DNA of 10,620 nucleotides, taken from positions 1 through 10,620 of the forward strand of contig DEQO01000197.1 of NCBI GenBank assembly GCA_002360495.1. Direction: 5' to 3'. The notes below the pieces were generated by a model. The model had not been told where the DNA came from, did not search any database, and saw only the letters and a program-made list of their open reading frames with translations. This document shows, one piece after another, positions 1 to 6,845 of this stretch. Source of the stretch: Flavobacteriales bacterium UBA3364 (GTDB taxonomy: Bacteria; Bacteroidota; Bacteroidia; Flavobacteriales_F; PHOS-HE28). The position numbers were made by a program, and so were the translations under genes. Within the stretch, counting starts at the first letter, position 1; each line of letters begins with the position of its first letter.

Positions 1-1
1 G

Positions 2-94
2 CTGGAAGCCGCCATGAAATGGAAGTTCGACAAGCGAACTGCAGGTGCTCCCGAGCAGCGTGGTACGATCACGTTTATCTTCCGGGTGAGTTGA
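2..94 (+). CDS. C-terminal end of a probable TonB-family energy transducer (5' end outside window)
   Basis: Only the last 30 codons and a TGA stop are present; the frame is open to the window edge. The visible tail contains AAMKWKF near its start and GTITFIFRV just before the stop. That is the pattern of the last strand of TonB/AgmX-type C-terminal domains: a Trp-Lys-Phe segment, a variable stretch, then a Gly-x-Ile-x-Phe-x-Phe-x-Val strand. In the family this domain contacts the TonB box of outer-membrane receptors. The next gene, folC, starts only 10 bases after the stop. As far as I recall, exbB-exbD-tonB-folC runs occur in Flavobacteriia, which would fit. The assignment rests on a short tail and the neighbour, so it is tentative. 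Confidence 0.55.
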   Translation: MEAAMKWKFDKRTAGAPEQRGTITFIFRVS

Positions 95-104
95 GCCGGG
101 TCAG

Positions 105-1322
105 GTGAATTACCAAGAGACGGTAGCGTACCTCTTCGCGCAGTTACCGATGTTCCAACGCATCGGCAAAGCCGCCTACAAGGCGGACCTGTCCAATACC
201 CACGCCTTGCTGGACCTTACAGGGCATCCGGAACGCGGGTTGCGTTGCGTACATGTTGCCGGGACGAATGGAAAAGGCAGCACAAGTCATTTGCTGGCAA
301 GCGTACTCCAGGAAGCAGGCTACAGAGTAGGCTTGCACACCTCCCCTCATTTGAAGGACCTCCGCGAGCGCTTCCGCATCAATGGTACGCTCATCAGTGA
401 AGAGGATGTCGTCCGCTTCGTGGAGGAATACCGCGCCGGCTTCGAGCCGGTCGAAGCATCCTTTTTCGAGTGGGGCGTGGCACTCGCCCTATGGTGGTTC
501 CGATGCGAAAAGGTCGATATCGCGGTGATCGAGACCGGCATGGGCGGTCGGCTGGACAGCACCAACGTGATCACTCCGGAGGTGAGCGTGATCACCAACA
601 TCGGCTGGGACCACATGGACTTTCTCGGTCCGTCCTTGGAAGCGATCGCCGTTGAAAAGGCCGGGATCATCAAACCGGGTGTTCCGGTCGTCGTGGGTGA
701 AGCGGAAGCCAGTGTTGCTGATGTGTTCCGTTCCAAGGCCCAGGAACTCGGTTCCCCGATCACCTTCGTGGACCAGCATACTCCTCTCCCATTCCCGAGC
801 GCATTGCCCGGGGCGCATCAGGAGCGCAACGCCCGAGCCGCAATAGCCACCTTGCAACGGTTGCGCAAAGGCGGCTGGAGGATCGATGACACGCACATCC
901 GCGATGGTTTCCGCGATGTGGTGCGCAATACCGGGCTCCAAGGCCGCTGGCAGGTACTGGCCGATGTACCGATGACCATCGCTGATGTGGCCCACAATGT
1001 CGATGGCATCCGCGTGGTGAAACGCATGCTGGAATGCCAGCCCTACGAGAACCTGCACATCGTGCTGGGCATGGTGAACGACAAGGACCTGAGCCGTGTA
1101 CTCGAGGAACTCCCGAAGAACGCCTCGTATTACTTCTGCAAAGCGGACATCCCACGCGGACTGGACGCCCACCGACTGCTGGACATGGCCCAAGGCCATG
1201 GGCTATCGGGCAAACCGTTCAGCAGCGTTGCCGAGGCCTACCGCTCCGCCACCCATGCGGCGGGTATGAACGACCTCGTGCTGGTCACGGGAAGTGTGTT
1301 CGTGGTGGCCGAGGTTCTGTGA
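105..1322 (+). CDS. folC: Bifunctional folylpolyglutamate synthase / dihydrofolate synthase
   Basis: This cytoplasmic Mur-ligase-family enzyme adds glutamate to dihydropteroate and folates using ATP. The 405-residue protein has normal family length. It shows the P-loop GTNGKGST (residues 53-60), HTSPHL just after it, the ETGMGGRLDSTNV segment, the central-domain block VITNIGWDHMDFLG with EKAGIIKPG, and the C-terminal-domain signature DVAHNVDG (usually DGAHN). I chose the GTG start at 105 because the residues it adds (MNYQETVAYLFAQLP) match the usual N-terminus of Bacteroidota FolC; the next ATG, at 150, would remove them. It lies 10 bases after the TonB-like gene, so it is probably the last gene of that operon. 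The following tRNAs converge on it from the minus strand. Confidence 0.95.
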   Translation: MNYQETVAYLFAQLPMFQRIGKAAYKADLSNTHALLDLTGHPERGLRCVHVAGTNGKGSTSHLLASVLQEAGYRVGLHTSPHLKDLRERFRINGTLISEEDVVRFVEEYRAGFEPVEASFFEWGVALALWWFRCEKVDIAVIETGMGGRLDSTNVITPEVSVITNIGWDHMDFLGPSLEAIAVEKAGIIKPGVPVVVGEAEASVADVFRSKAQELGSPITFVDQHTPLPFPSALPGAHQERNARAAIATLQRLRKGGWRIDDTHIRDGFRDVVRNTGLQGRWQVLADVPMTIADVAHNVDGIRVVKRMLECQPYENLHIVLGMVNDKDLSRVLEELPKNASYYFCKADIPRGLDAHRLLDMAQGHGLSGKPFSSVAEAYRSATHAAGMNDLVLVTGSVFVVAEVL

Positions 1323-1331
1323 CCCTCAACG

Positions 1332-1354
1332 AAAAAGCCCCGCTATCGCGAGGC
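1332..1354 (-). terminator. Rho-independent terminator of the valine tRNA operon
   Basis: Read on the minus strand, arms GCCTCGC and GCGGGGC pair over 7 bp (one G-T pair) around a GATA loop and are followed by TTTTT. It lies 10 bases past the last tRNA nucleotide. There is no T-run on the plus strand, so it should not terminate folC transcripts in the same way. Confidence 0.8.
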
Positions 1355-1363
1355 TATCGGGAG

Positions 1364-1438
1364 TGGGACCTACTGGATTCGAACCAGTGACCTCATGCGT
1401 GTGAAGCATGCGCTCTAAACCAGCTGAGCTAAGGTCCC
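1364..1438 (-). tRNA. tRNA-Val (anticodon CAC)
   Basis: The minus strand folds into a complete 75-nt cloverleaf. The acceptor is GGGACCT paired with AGGTCCC with discriminator A, the D stem is GCTC/GAGC, the anticodon stem is CATGC/GCATG with loop TTCACAC, and the T arm is ACTGG-TTCGAAT-CCAGT. The anticodon CAC is at 1401-1403 and reads GUG valine codons. The bases after the discriminator are CTC, so the 3' CCA is not encoded and must be added by tRNA nucleotidyltransferase. It is the promoter-distal member of a two-tRNA transcript. Confidence 0.96.
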
Positions 1439-1443
1439 GTGGA

Positions 1444-1521
1444 TGGTGGAGGCAGCCGGATTCGAACCAGCGACCCTCTGCTTGTAAGGCAGATGCTCTG
1501 AACCAGCTGAGCTATGCCTCC
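1444..1521 (-). tRNA. tRNA-Val (anticodon TAC), CCA possibly encoded
   Basis: The minus strand gives a complete cloverleaf. The acceptor is GGAGGCA/TGCCTCC with discriminator A, the D stem GCTC/GAGC, the anticodon stem TCTGC/GCAGA with loop CTTACAA, and the T arm GCTGG-TTCGAAT-CCGGC. The anticodon TAC is at 1484-1486 and can read most valine codons. Unlike its neighbour, the discriminator is followed directly by CCA (1444-1446), so the 3' end appears encoded; without it the gene is 1447-1521. It is separated by only a few bases from the CAC tRNA, so the two must be cut from one precursor. Confidence 0.96.
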
Positions 1522-1543
1522 AGATCCGACTTTCCAAAGAACG

Positions 1544-1564
1544 CTTCGGACGCTGCCTCCGAAG
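1544..1564 (-). repeat. Inverted repeat / hairpin at the 5' end of the tRNA precursor
   Basis: CTTCGGA (1544-1550) and TCCGAAG (1558-1564) form a perfect 7-bp stem around a 7-base loop. It lies between the -7 box at 1571-1578 and the first tRNA, near where transcription should start, so the precursor may begin with a hairpin. Its function is unknown. Confidence 0.5.
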
Positions 1565-1570
1565 GGGCGG

Positions 1571-1603
1571 CAAATATAGCCCACCCCGGAAATTGAGTAC
1601 CAA
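1571..1603 (-). promoter_or_regulatory. Bacteroidota-type promoter for the valine tRNAs
   Basis: On the minus strand, TATATTTG (1571-1578) matches the Bacteroidota -7 consensus TAnnTTTG. A TTG at 1601-1603 could be the -33 element with a 22-base spacer, slightly long. Transcription would begin roughly 40-45 bases before the TAC tRNA. The location, in front of a tRNA pair with its own terminator, supports it. Confidence 0.65.
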
Positions 1604-1697
1604 TTGGGTAAGCGCAAGCGTAATTCATTGATGATCTAGGATTTAGCAGGAAAAACTCATGTAGTCCCTGATCATGCAGAACTTTTGTTTAGCGTTT

Positions 1698-1731
1698 TTG
1701 TGTATTTATTAAACATTTCTGTTTATGTTTG
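1698..1731 (+). promoter_or_regulatory. Probable promoter of the sigma factor-carotenoid-photolyase operon
   Basis: TATGTTTG (1724-1731) fits the -7 consensus TAnnTTTG, and TTG at 1698-1700 is a possible -33 element 23 bases upstream. The surrounding 80 bases are much more AT-rich than the genes. The predicted transcript starts near 1738, leaving a leader of about 28 bases before the ATG at 1766. The -7 box overlaps the right arm of an inverted repeat (1710-1725), so the promoter is a plausible target for a repressor or activator. Confidence 0.55.
1710..1725. promoter_or_regulatory. Inverted repeat in the promoter spacer, candidate operator
   Basis: TAAACA (1710-1715) and TGTTTA (1720-1725) are perfect 6-bp inverted arms separated by TTTC. 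The dyad lies between the putative -33 and -7 elements and its right arm runs into the -7 box. A second, weaker dyad, GTTAA-ACAA-TTAAC (1742-1755), follows at about the transcription start. Such placement is common for regulator sites, but AT-rich DNA produces short dyads by chance. Confidence 0.4.
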
Positions 1732-1765
1732 TCGCAGATTAGTTAAACAATTAACCCTCGCACTC

Positions 1766-2275
1766 ATGTCCACCCTTGAATTCCAGCAACAATTACTCGG
1801 TTTCCGTCAGCAGCTTTACTACTTCGCGCTGAGCCTGACCAAGGACCGGGATAACGCCTCCGACCTCCTTCAGGAGAGCCTGGTTCGGGCACTTACCTAC
1901 CGGGACAAGTTCCAGGACAATACCAACTTCAAGGCATGGGTCTACACCATCATGAAGAACACGTTCATCAATGAACATCGACGTACGAAGCGCACCAAGG
2001 TCCTTATGGACACTGTCGACCGTCAACATGACGAGGTTCGTCGTGTACAACTGCCGAACAGCCCTGAATCCAATGTGAAAATGTCGGAGATCAAGCGTAG
2101 TTTGGAGCGCCTTGACCCTGCGTTCAGCAAGCCGTTCAACATGCACCACGAGGGTTTCAAATACCACGAGATCGCCGAACACCTCAGCATCCCCGTGGGT
2201 ACCGTGAAAAGCAGGATATTCCAAGCGCGGCAGCGCTTGATGGCGATGTTGACCGACAAGAACGTAGCGAATTGA
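1766..2275 (+). CDS. ECF-type RNA polymerase sigma factor
   Basis: This 169-residue protein has the two-domain layout of ECF sigma-70 factors. Sigma region 2 is at the N-terminus (LTKDRDNASDLLQESLVRAL, then FKAWVYTIMKNTFINEHRR, the promoter-melting and -10 recognition part). Region 4 is at the C-terminus (FKYHEIAEHLSIPVGTVKSR, a helix-turn-helix for -35 binding). I chose the ATG at 1766: the frame stays open upstream to 1685, but that part lies inside the promoter region and looks non-coding. No anti-sigma factor gene adjoins it. It heads the carotenoid operon and overlaps crtI by 4 bases, so the likely role is controlling these genes or a wider light/oxidative regulon. That role is inferred from position; other phyla have ECF factors (such as CarQ and LitS) that control carotenoid genes. 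Confidence 0.92.
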   Translation: MSTLEFQQQLLGFRQQLYYFALSLTKDRDNASDLLQESLVRALTYRDKFQDNTNFKAWVYTIMKNTFINEHRRTKRTKVLMDTVDRQHDEVRRVQLPNSPESNVKMSEIKRSLERLDPAFSKPFNMHHEGFKYHEIAEHLSIPVGTVKSRIFQARQRLMAMLTDKNVAN

Positions 2276-3762
2276 GCACAAGGGCCATTGTCATAGGAGC
2301 CGGTTTCTCCGGTCTCTCCGCTGCTGCATCATTGGCGCAAAAGGGATTTGCCGTGACGCTCGTCGAGAAGAACGCCGAGCCTGGGGGTCGGGCGCGCGTC
2401 CTGCGGGAGAATGGGTTCACGTTCGATATGGGACCGAGCTGGTATTGGATGCCGGAGATCTTCGAACAATGGTTCCAGCGCTTCGGAAGCTCAGTGGAAG
2501 AGCACTACGAGTTGAGGCGCCTGGACCCTTCTTACCAGGTCATCTTCTCGGAGGCCGACCGATGGAACCTGGCCGCCTCCAGGGAAGAACTGAAGGCGCT
2601 TTTCGACCGCATCGAGCCAGGTGCTGCAGCCAAACTGGACAGTTTCCTCGCGGAGGCCAAGATCAAGTACGACCTGGGCATGGCCGATCTGGTGCGAGGT
2701 CCGGCGCTGTCCTGGTTCGAGTATGCGAAGCCAAGAGTATTCAAGGGCCTTTTGAGCACAACGGTATTCCGCTCGTTGCGCGATCATGTCGCCGATTCGT
2801 TCACGGACCCACGACTGCGGATGTTGTTGGAGTTCCCCGTGCTCTTCCTGGGTGCCGCACCGGACCGCACCCCGGCATTATACAGCCTGATGAACTACGC
2901 TGACATGTCCCTGGGCACTTGGTACCCGATGGGGGGCATGGGCAAGATCATCGATGGAATGGTCGGGATCGCGAAGAGCCAGGGTGTTCACTTCCGCATG
3001 GGTACTCCGGTGGACAAGATCCTCGTCGAACAGGACAAAGCAGTCGGCGTTCAGGTGGGCGCGACAACCCTACGCGCGGATGTGGTCATAGCCTCGGCGG
3101 ACTATCACCATGTCGACAACGACCTGCTTTCATCCACCGACCGTAATTACAGCGAAGGATATTGGGACCAGCGTGTGATGGCACCATCCTCGCTTCTTTT
3201 CTATTGCGGGTTCAATACCCGGCTCGGTGGGTTGGAGCACCACAACCTCTTCTTCGATGAGTCGCTCGACCAGCATGTCCACGAGATCTACACCGACCCG
3301 AAATGGCCGAGCAAGCCGTTGATGTATGTCTGCGCACCTTCCATCACCGATCCAAGTGTGGCGCCATCCGGGCATGAGAATCTGTTCGTACTGATCCCCA
3401 TCGCAGCAGGCCTGACCGATACACCCGAAGTGCGCGAGCGCTACCGGGTACGGATCATGGACCGTTTGAGCCTGCGCTGCGGGACGGATGTGGCACGGCA
3501 CCTTGTCTACGAACGGAGCTATTGCATCAACGATTTCAAGGTGGATTACAACGCTTATCGGGGAAATGCCTACGGCTTGGCGAACACCTTGCGCCAGACA
3601 GCTGTACTGAAACCGAGCATGAAGAACCGTCACGTGAAAGGATTGTACTACACCGGTCAACTCACTGTACCAGGCCCCGGCGTTCCACCGTCGTTGATCA
3701 GTGGCCAGGTCGTGGCGGACCTTGTCGTAAAGGAAAACGCTCCAAAAAGGCAACGGGCATGA
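2272..3762 (+). CDS. crtI: Phytoene desaturase (CrtI-type carotenoid desaturase)
   Basis: This 496-residue FAD enzyme inserts double bands into phytoene on the way to lycopene, at the membrane surface. The N-terminal dinucleotide-binding fold has GAGFSG (residues 9-14), with Glu32 ending the second strand and the PGGRA loop behind it. The C-terminal FAD/substrate block YYTGQLTVPGPGVPPSLISG (about 460-480) is typical of bacterial CrtI-like desaturases. The start is TTG at 2272, inside the sigma-factor stop (TTGA). It places the FAD motif where the family has it, and no in-frame ATG lies closer, so it is probably read by coupled re-initiation. CrtB follows with an ATGA overlap. Related oxidases and isomerases share the fold; the crtB neighbour makes desaturase the best call. 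Confidence 0.93.
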   Translation: MSTRAIVIGAGFSGLSAAASLAQKGFAVTLVEKNAEPGGRARVLRENGFTFDMGPSWYWMPEIFEQWFQRFGSSVEEHYELRRLDPSYQVIFSEADRWNLAASREELKALFDRIEPGAAAKLDSFLAEAKIKYDLGMADLVRGPALSWFEYAKPRVFKGLLSTTVFRSLRDHVADSFTDPRLRMLLEFPVLFLGAAPDRTPALYSLMNYADMSLGTWYPMGGMGKIIDGMVGIAKSQGVHFRMGTPVDKILVEQDKAVGVQVGATTLRADVVIASADYHHVDNDLLSSTDRNYSEGYWDQRVMAPSSLLFYCGFNTRLGGLEHHNLFFDESLDQHVHEIYTDPKWPSKPLMYVCAPSITDPSVAPSGHENLFVLIPIAAGLTDTPEVRERYRVRIMDRLSLRCGTDVARHLVYERSYCINDFKVDYNAYRGNAYGLANTLRQTAVLKPSMKNRHVKGLYYTGQLTVPGPGVPPSLISGQVVADLVVKENAPKRQRA

Positions 3763-4601
3763 ACACCCTCGAACTCTACGACAACGTTTGCCTGAAGGCG
3801 AGCCGGAACACGACCAGGTCCTACAGCACCTCCTTTTCGCTCGGAATTCGATCGCTGGACCGACCGTTGCGCGATCCCATACATGCCATCTACGGCTTCG
3901 TGCGGTTCGCGGATGAGATCGTTGACACCTTCCACGATCACGACAAGGCCGAATTGCTCCTTCGCTTCCGCGAGGACACCCATCGTGCCATCAGCGAGAA
4001 GATCAGCCTCAACCCTATTCTCCACAGCTTCCAACGTGTAGTGGACCGGTTCGGCATCGAACCTGAGTTGTACAACACCTTCCTGGACAGCATGGCCATG
4101 GACCTCAAGGACCGTGCTTACGACCAACGCAGTTACGAGACGTACATTCTGGGCAGTGCGGAAGTCGTCGGCTTGATGTGTCTTCGTGTGTTCTGCAACG
4201 GGGACAATACGCTCTATCAGCGATTGAAGCCCTCGGCCATGAAACTGGGTTCTGCGTTCCAAAAGGTGAATTTCCTCCGGGACCTGAAGGACGATCACCA
4301 GAACCTTGGGCGTTGCTACTTCCCAGGCGTGGATGTCCGTGCCATGGACCGGTCCACCAAACAGCGGATCGAGGCGGACATCCAGGCGGACTTCGACGCT
4401 GCGTTGATGGGCATTCGTCAATTGCCGCGCGGGTCGCGCTTCGGTGTGTACATGGCCTATGTCTATTTCGTCGCGCTCTTCAACAAGATCAAGGCCTTGC
4501 CTTGCGATCGGATCCTCACTGAACGCATCCGCGTGCGCAACCGCAGGAAGATAGCGCTGCTGACCACGAGCTACCTGCGCCACAGTTTCGGTATGCTCTG
4601 A
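3759..4601 (+). CDS. crtB: Phytoene synthase (squalene/phytoene synthase family)
   Basis: It condenses two geranylgeranyl diphosphates head-to-head to phytoene, the first committed carotenoid step. The 280-residue protein carries both Mg-diphosphate-binding aspartate motifs: DEIVD at residues 52-56, after AIYGFVRFA, and DLKDD at 175-179 within a FLRDLKDD stretch, followed by GRCYFP. The N-terminal RSYSTSFS segment is also a family hallmark. The ATG at 3759 overlaps the crtI stop as ATGA; the frame runs open upstream to 3522, but that part lies inside crtI and is not family sequence. It ends in TGATG shared with idi. Squalene synthase is a relative, but pairing with crtI and crtZ favours phytoene synthase. 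Confidence 0.95.
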   Translation: MNTLELYDNVCLKASRNTTRSYSTSFSLGIRSLDRPLRDPIHAIYGFVRFADEIVDTFHDHDKAELLLRFREDTHRAISEKISLNPILHSFQRVVDRFGIEPELYNTFLDSMAMDLKDRAYDQRSYETYILGSAEVVGLMCLRVFCNGDNTLYQRLKPSAMKLGSAFQKVNFLRDLKDDHQNLGRCYFPGVDVRAMDRSTKQRIEADIQADFDAALMGIRQLPRGSRFGVYMAYVYFVALFNKIKALPCDRILTERIRVRNRRKIALLTTSYLRHSFGML

Positions 4602-5149
4602 TGACGATGGAGAGCGGCATCACGACCCAGGAACACGTTGTGCTCGTGAACGAGCAGGACGAGGTACTGGGTACCATGGAAAAGCTGGAAGCGCATCGCA
4701 CAGGTGCACTGCACCGGGCCTTTTCCGTTTTCCTGTTCGACGATGAAGGCCGTCTGTTGTTGCAGCAACGTGCTGCTTCCAAATACCATTCAGCACTCCT
4801 CTGGACCAACACCTGCTGCAGCCATCCACGTTTGGACGAGTCGTTGGAAATGGCCGCCAAACGCAGGCTGGCGGAAGAAATGGGCATGGACGCCGACCTC
4901 GAACACCGGTTCAGTTTCATATACAACGCAACGTTCGAGAACGGCCTTCAGGAACACGAATTGGACCACGTGTTCTTCGGTCGTGCCAGCGGACCACCGC
5001 AACCCGATCCCAGTGAAGTGAACGCCTGGCGCTTCGTTGGGATCGACGTGCTTCGGACCGAGATGGAACGGTCGCCGGCGCAATTCACGGCATGGCTGCA
5101 CCATTGTTGGCCCATGCTCATGGCGGCCCTGGTTGCCGAACGGGCATGA
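4601..5149 (+). CDS. idi: Isopentenyl-diphosphate delta-isomerase, type I (Nudix fold)
   Basis: It interconverts isopentenyl and dimethylallyl diphosphate, supplying the starter unit for prenyl chains. The 182-residue protein shows the type I active site: TNTCCSHP with the catalytic Cys at residue 73 (Cys72 adjacent), metal-site His32 and His38 in AHRTGALHRAFS, the Nudix-like block AAKRRLAEEMG, and HELDHVFF with Glu118 and Glu120 aligning to the metal/catalytic glutamates of E. coli Idi. It shares one base with the crtB stop (TGATG) and overlaps the photolyase start by 4 bases (ATGA). Its place inside the operon suggests a flux boost when pigment is made. A second ATG two codons downstream could also be the start. 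Confidence 0.95.
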   Translation: MTMESGITTQEHVVLVNEQDEVLGTMEKLEAHRTGALHRAFSVFLFDDEGRLLLQQRAASKYHSALLWTNTCCSHPRLDESLEMAAKRRLAEEMGMDADLEHRFSFIYNATFENGLQEHELDHVFFGRASGPPQPDPSEVNAWRFVGIDVLRTEMERSPAQFTAWLHHCWPMLMAALVAERA

Positions 5150-6489
5150 AGAAGCCGGCCATCAGTATCCATTGGTTCCGGAGGGACCTTCGGCTGAACG
5201 ACAATCATGGCCTGTACCGCGCGTTGAGCGAACATGGCGACGTGCTCCCGCTCTTCATCTTCGACACCTCCATTATCGACAAGCTGCAGAACAGGAAGGA
5301 CCGCCGTGTGGACTTCATCCACCGTACGCTGGTCGATCTCCAACAGCAACTGGCCAACCTTGGCAGCAGCTTCCTGATCGAACACGGCGAACCCAGGACC
5401 GTTTGGACGAACATCCTCGATCGATACGATGTCACGGCTGTTACGGTGAACCACGACCATGAACCGTATGCGATCCAGCGCGACGCTCAGATCGCGGCGT
5501 TGCTCGCGGCCCGGAACATCCCATTCCGATCCTTCAAGGACATCAGCATCTTCGAGCGGGGCGAAGTGTTGAAGGACAATGGCGATCCATACACGGTCTT
5601 CACGCCGTACATGAAGAAGTGGCGTGCTCAGTTCAAGCCGGAAATGATGGCGGCATTCCCCAGCGAAAGTCATTTCACGGGCCTCTGGCGAACGCCACAG
5701 CTTCCACTGCCTTCGTTGGAAGAGATAGGCTTCCAGCGAACGGACCTCGTGATCCCGCCCAGGGAACTGAAAAGCGACCTTCTTGCACACTACCCGGAAA
5801 CGCGCAACCTGCCGGCGGTGAACGGCACTAGCAGGATGAGCACCCACCTGCGTTTCGGCACGGTGAGCGTGCGCGATCTGGTCCGCAGAAGTTCCACCGT
5901 CAGTCCGATCTACCTGAACGAACTCATCTGGCGTGAATTCTTCATGCAGATCCTATGGCATTTCCCCCATCCGGAGCGCGCCTTCAAGCCGGCCTACGAT
6001 CACATTCCATGGCGAACGGACGAGGTAGGATTCCACGCTTGGTGCGAAGGCCGAACAGGCTATCCGTTGGTGGATGCCGGTATGCGCGAATTGAATGCTA
6101 CAGGACTGATGCACAACCGATTACGCATGGTCGTGGCCAGCTTCCTGACCAAGCATCTGCTCATCGATTGGCGTTGGGGCGAGGCCTACTTCGCGTCACA
6201 CCTCCTGGACTTCGAATTGAGCAGTAACAACGGGGGCTGGCAGTGGGCTTCAGGCTCCGGTTGCGATGCCGCGCCGTACTTTCGTGTCTTCAATCCTGAA
6301 TTGCAGCAGCAACGCTTCGATCCAGCGTTAAACTATGTGAAGAATTGGGTGCATGAGTATGGATCTGCAAACTATGTACCGCCGTTGGTCGTTCATGAAG
6401 TGGCCCGAAAGCGAGCCATCGAGACCTACAAGCTCGCTCTCGCTTCCCGGGTCAAGAGCAACGAACTACGAACGCAACTTTTCACTTAG
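5146..6489 (+). CDS. phrB: Class I deoxyribodipyrimidine photolyase (cryptochrome/photolyase family)
   Basis: This flavoprotein splits UV-induced cyclobutane pyrimidine dimers with blue light. The 447-residue protein starts with HWFRRDLRL (residues 9-17), the antenna-domain hallmark. The FAD domain includes SRMSTHLRFG, ELIWREFF, GYPLVDAGMREL, MHNRLRM (322-328), and NNGGWQW (361-367) followed by DAAPYFRVFNP. Three tryptophans, W289, W342 and W365, have exactly the spacing of the E. coli photoreduction triad W306/W359/W382, so the electron-transfer chain appears intact. These features favour a working CPD photolyase over a signalling cryptochrome, though sequence alone cannot exclude the latter. 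The ATG at 5146 overlaps the idi stop; residues encoded upstream of it are idi sequence. Co-location with carotenoid genes fits a light-protection role. Confidence 0.94.
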   Translation: MKKPAISIHWFRRDLRLNDNHGLYRALSEHGDVLPLFIFDTSIIDKLQNRKDRRVDFIHRTLVDLQQQLANLGSSFLIEHGEPRTVWTNILDRYDVTAVTVNHDHEPYAIQRDAQIAALLAARNIPFRSFKDISIFERGEVLKDNGDPYTVFTPYMKKWRAQFKPEMMAAFPSESHFTGLWRTPQLPLPSLEEIGFQRTDLVIPPRELKSDLLAHYPETRNLPAVNGTSRMSTHLRFGTVSVRDLVRRSSTVSPIYLNELIWREFFMQILWHFPHPERAFKPAYDHIPWRTDEVGFHAWCEGRTGYPLVDAGMRELNATGLMHNRLRMVVASFLTKHLLIDWRWGEAYFASHLLDFELSSNNGGWQWASGSGCDAAPYFRVFNPELQQQRFDPALNYVKNWVHEYGSANYVPPLVVHEVARKRAIETYKLALASRVKSNELRTQLFT

Positions 6490-6491
6490 TC

Positions 6492-6653
6492 ATGCCACGC
6501 AAACGCAAGGACCTTATCTTGAGCCAGCCGGTGAAGGAAGGGTTGAAAGCCATCAAGGTCCGCTTGGACGCCCGTACCGTTATCACGCTCGCCAGCCAAA
6601 AGGCACTGGAATTCTGGCGCCAGCGCTACCCGAAATTGGAAGTGATCGGTTGA
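6492..6653 (+). CDS. Small basic protein, first of two tandem paralogues, unknown function
   Basis: This 53-residue frame starts 2 bases after the photolyase stop and encodes a basic protein (13 Lys/Arg against 5 Asp/Glu). Its centre reads IKVRLDARTVIT, followed by SQKALEFW and RYPKLEVI at the C-terminus. The next frame, 26 bases downstream, encodes a protein 70% identical over the full length without gaps. Many codons for identical residues differ between the two, so selection has acted on protein sequence. There is no signal peptide, membrane segment or cysteine. I do not recognise the family. The basic N-terminus (MPRKRK) could contact nucleic acid, and the VRLD strand faintly recalls ribbon-helix-helix proteins, but the rest does not fit clearly, so I assign no function. 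Confidence 0.85.
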   Translation: MPRKRKDLILSQPVKEGLKAIKVRLDARTVITLASQKALEFWRQRYPKLEVIG

Positions 6654-6679
6654 TCGCTTCCTGAACGAACACAACGACA

Positions 6680-6841
6680 ATGCCACGCAAGAAGCCCGCG
6701 CTCATCCTCGAACGACCCATCAAGGCCGGTGTGAAGGAGATCAAGGTCCGTTTGGATGCCCGTACGGTGATCACCGTTTCCAGCCAAAAGGCCCTCGCCG
6801 CCTGGAAGCTCCGCTATCCGAAATTGGAAGTCATCAGCTGA
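6680..6841 (+). CDS. Small basic protein, second tandem paralogue, unknown function
   Basis: This 53-residue protein aligns end to end with the preceding gene: 37 of 53 residues are identical, including MPRK, LIL, the whole IKVRLDARTVIT block, SQKAL, Trp42 and RYPKLEVI. Of the 37 shared residues, 15 use different codons, which argues for an old duplication kept by selection rather than a recent copy. The charge is again strongly basic (13 Lys/Arg, 4 Asp/Glu). The divergent parts are residues 5-7, 11-12 and 40-44, so the copies may have different partners. The SRPBCC gene begins 4 bases after its stop, which keeps it within the operon. Function unknown. Confidence 0.85.
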   Translation: MPRKKPALILERPIKAGVKEIKVRLDARTVITVSSQKALAAWKLRYPKLEVIS

Positions 6842-6845
6842 GGAT

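Noticed and set aside
1408..1617. Short open frames across the tRNA region on both strands
   Set aside because: They coincide with two complete tRNA cloverleafs and their leader and have no protein-like features.
3522..3758. Upstream extension of the crtB frame
   Set aside because: The extra 79 codons are out-of-frame crtI sequence; phytoene synthases begin near the ATG at 3759, which also forms the ATGA overlap.
3657..4583. Long open frame on the minus strand opposite crtB
   Set aside because: It lies wholly opposite crtI/crtB, which have clear family motifs. Its translation has no recognisable domain, and long antisense frames are expected in GC-rich coding DNA.
4948..5847. 299-codon minus-strand open frame opposite idi and photolyase
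   Set aside because: It spans the junction of two well-supported plus-strand genes and has no recognisable motif; it is an antisense shadow.
6492..6841. The tandem similarity as a CRISPR or recent DNA repeat
   Set aside because: There are only two units, and the differences fall largely at third codon positions, so it is a gene duplication, not a DNA-level repeat array.
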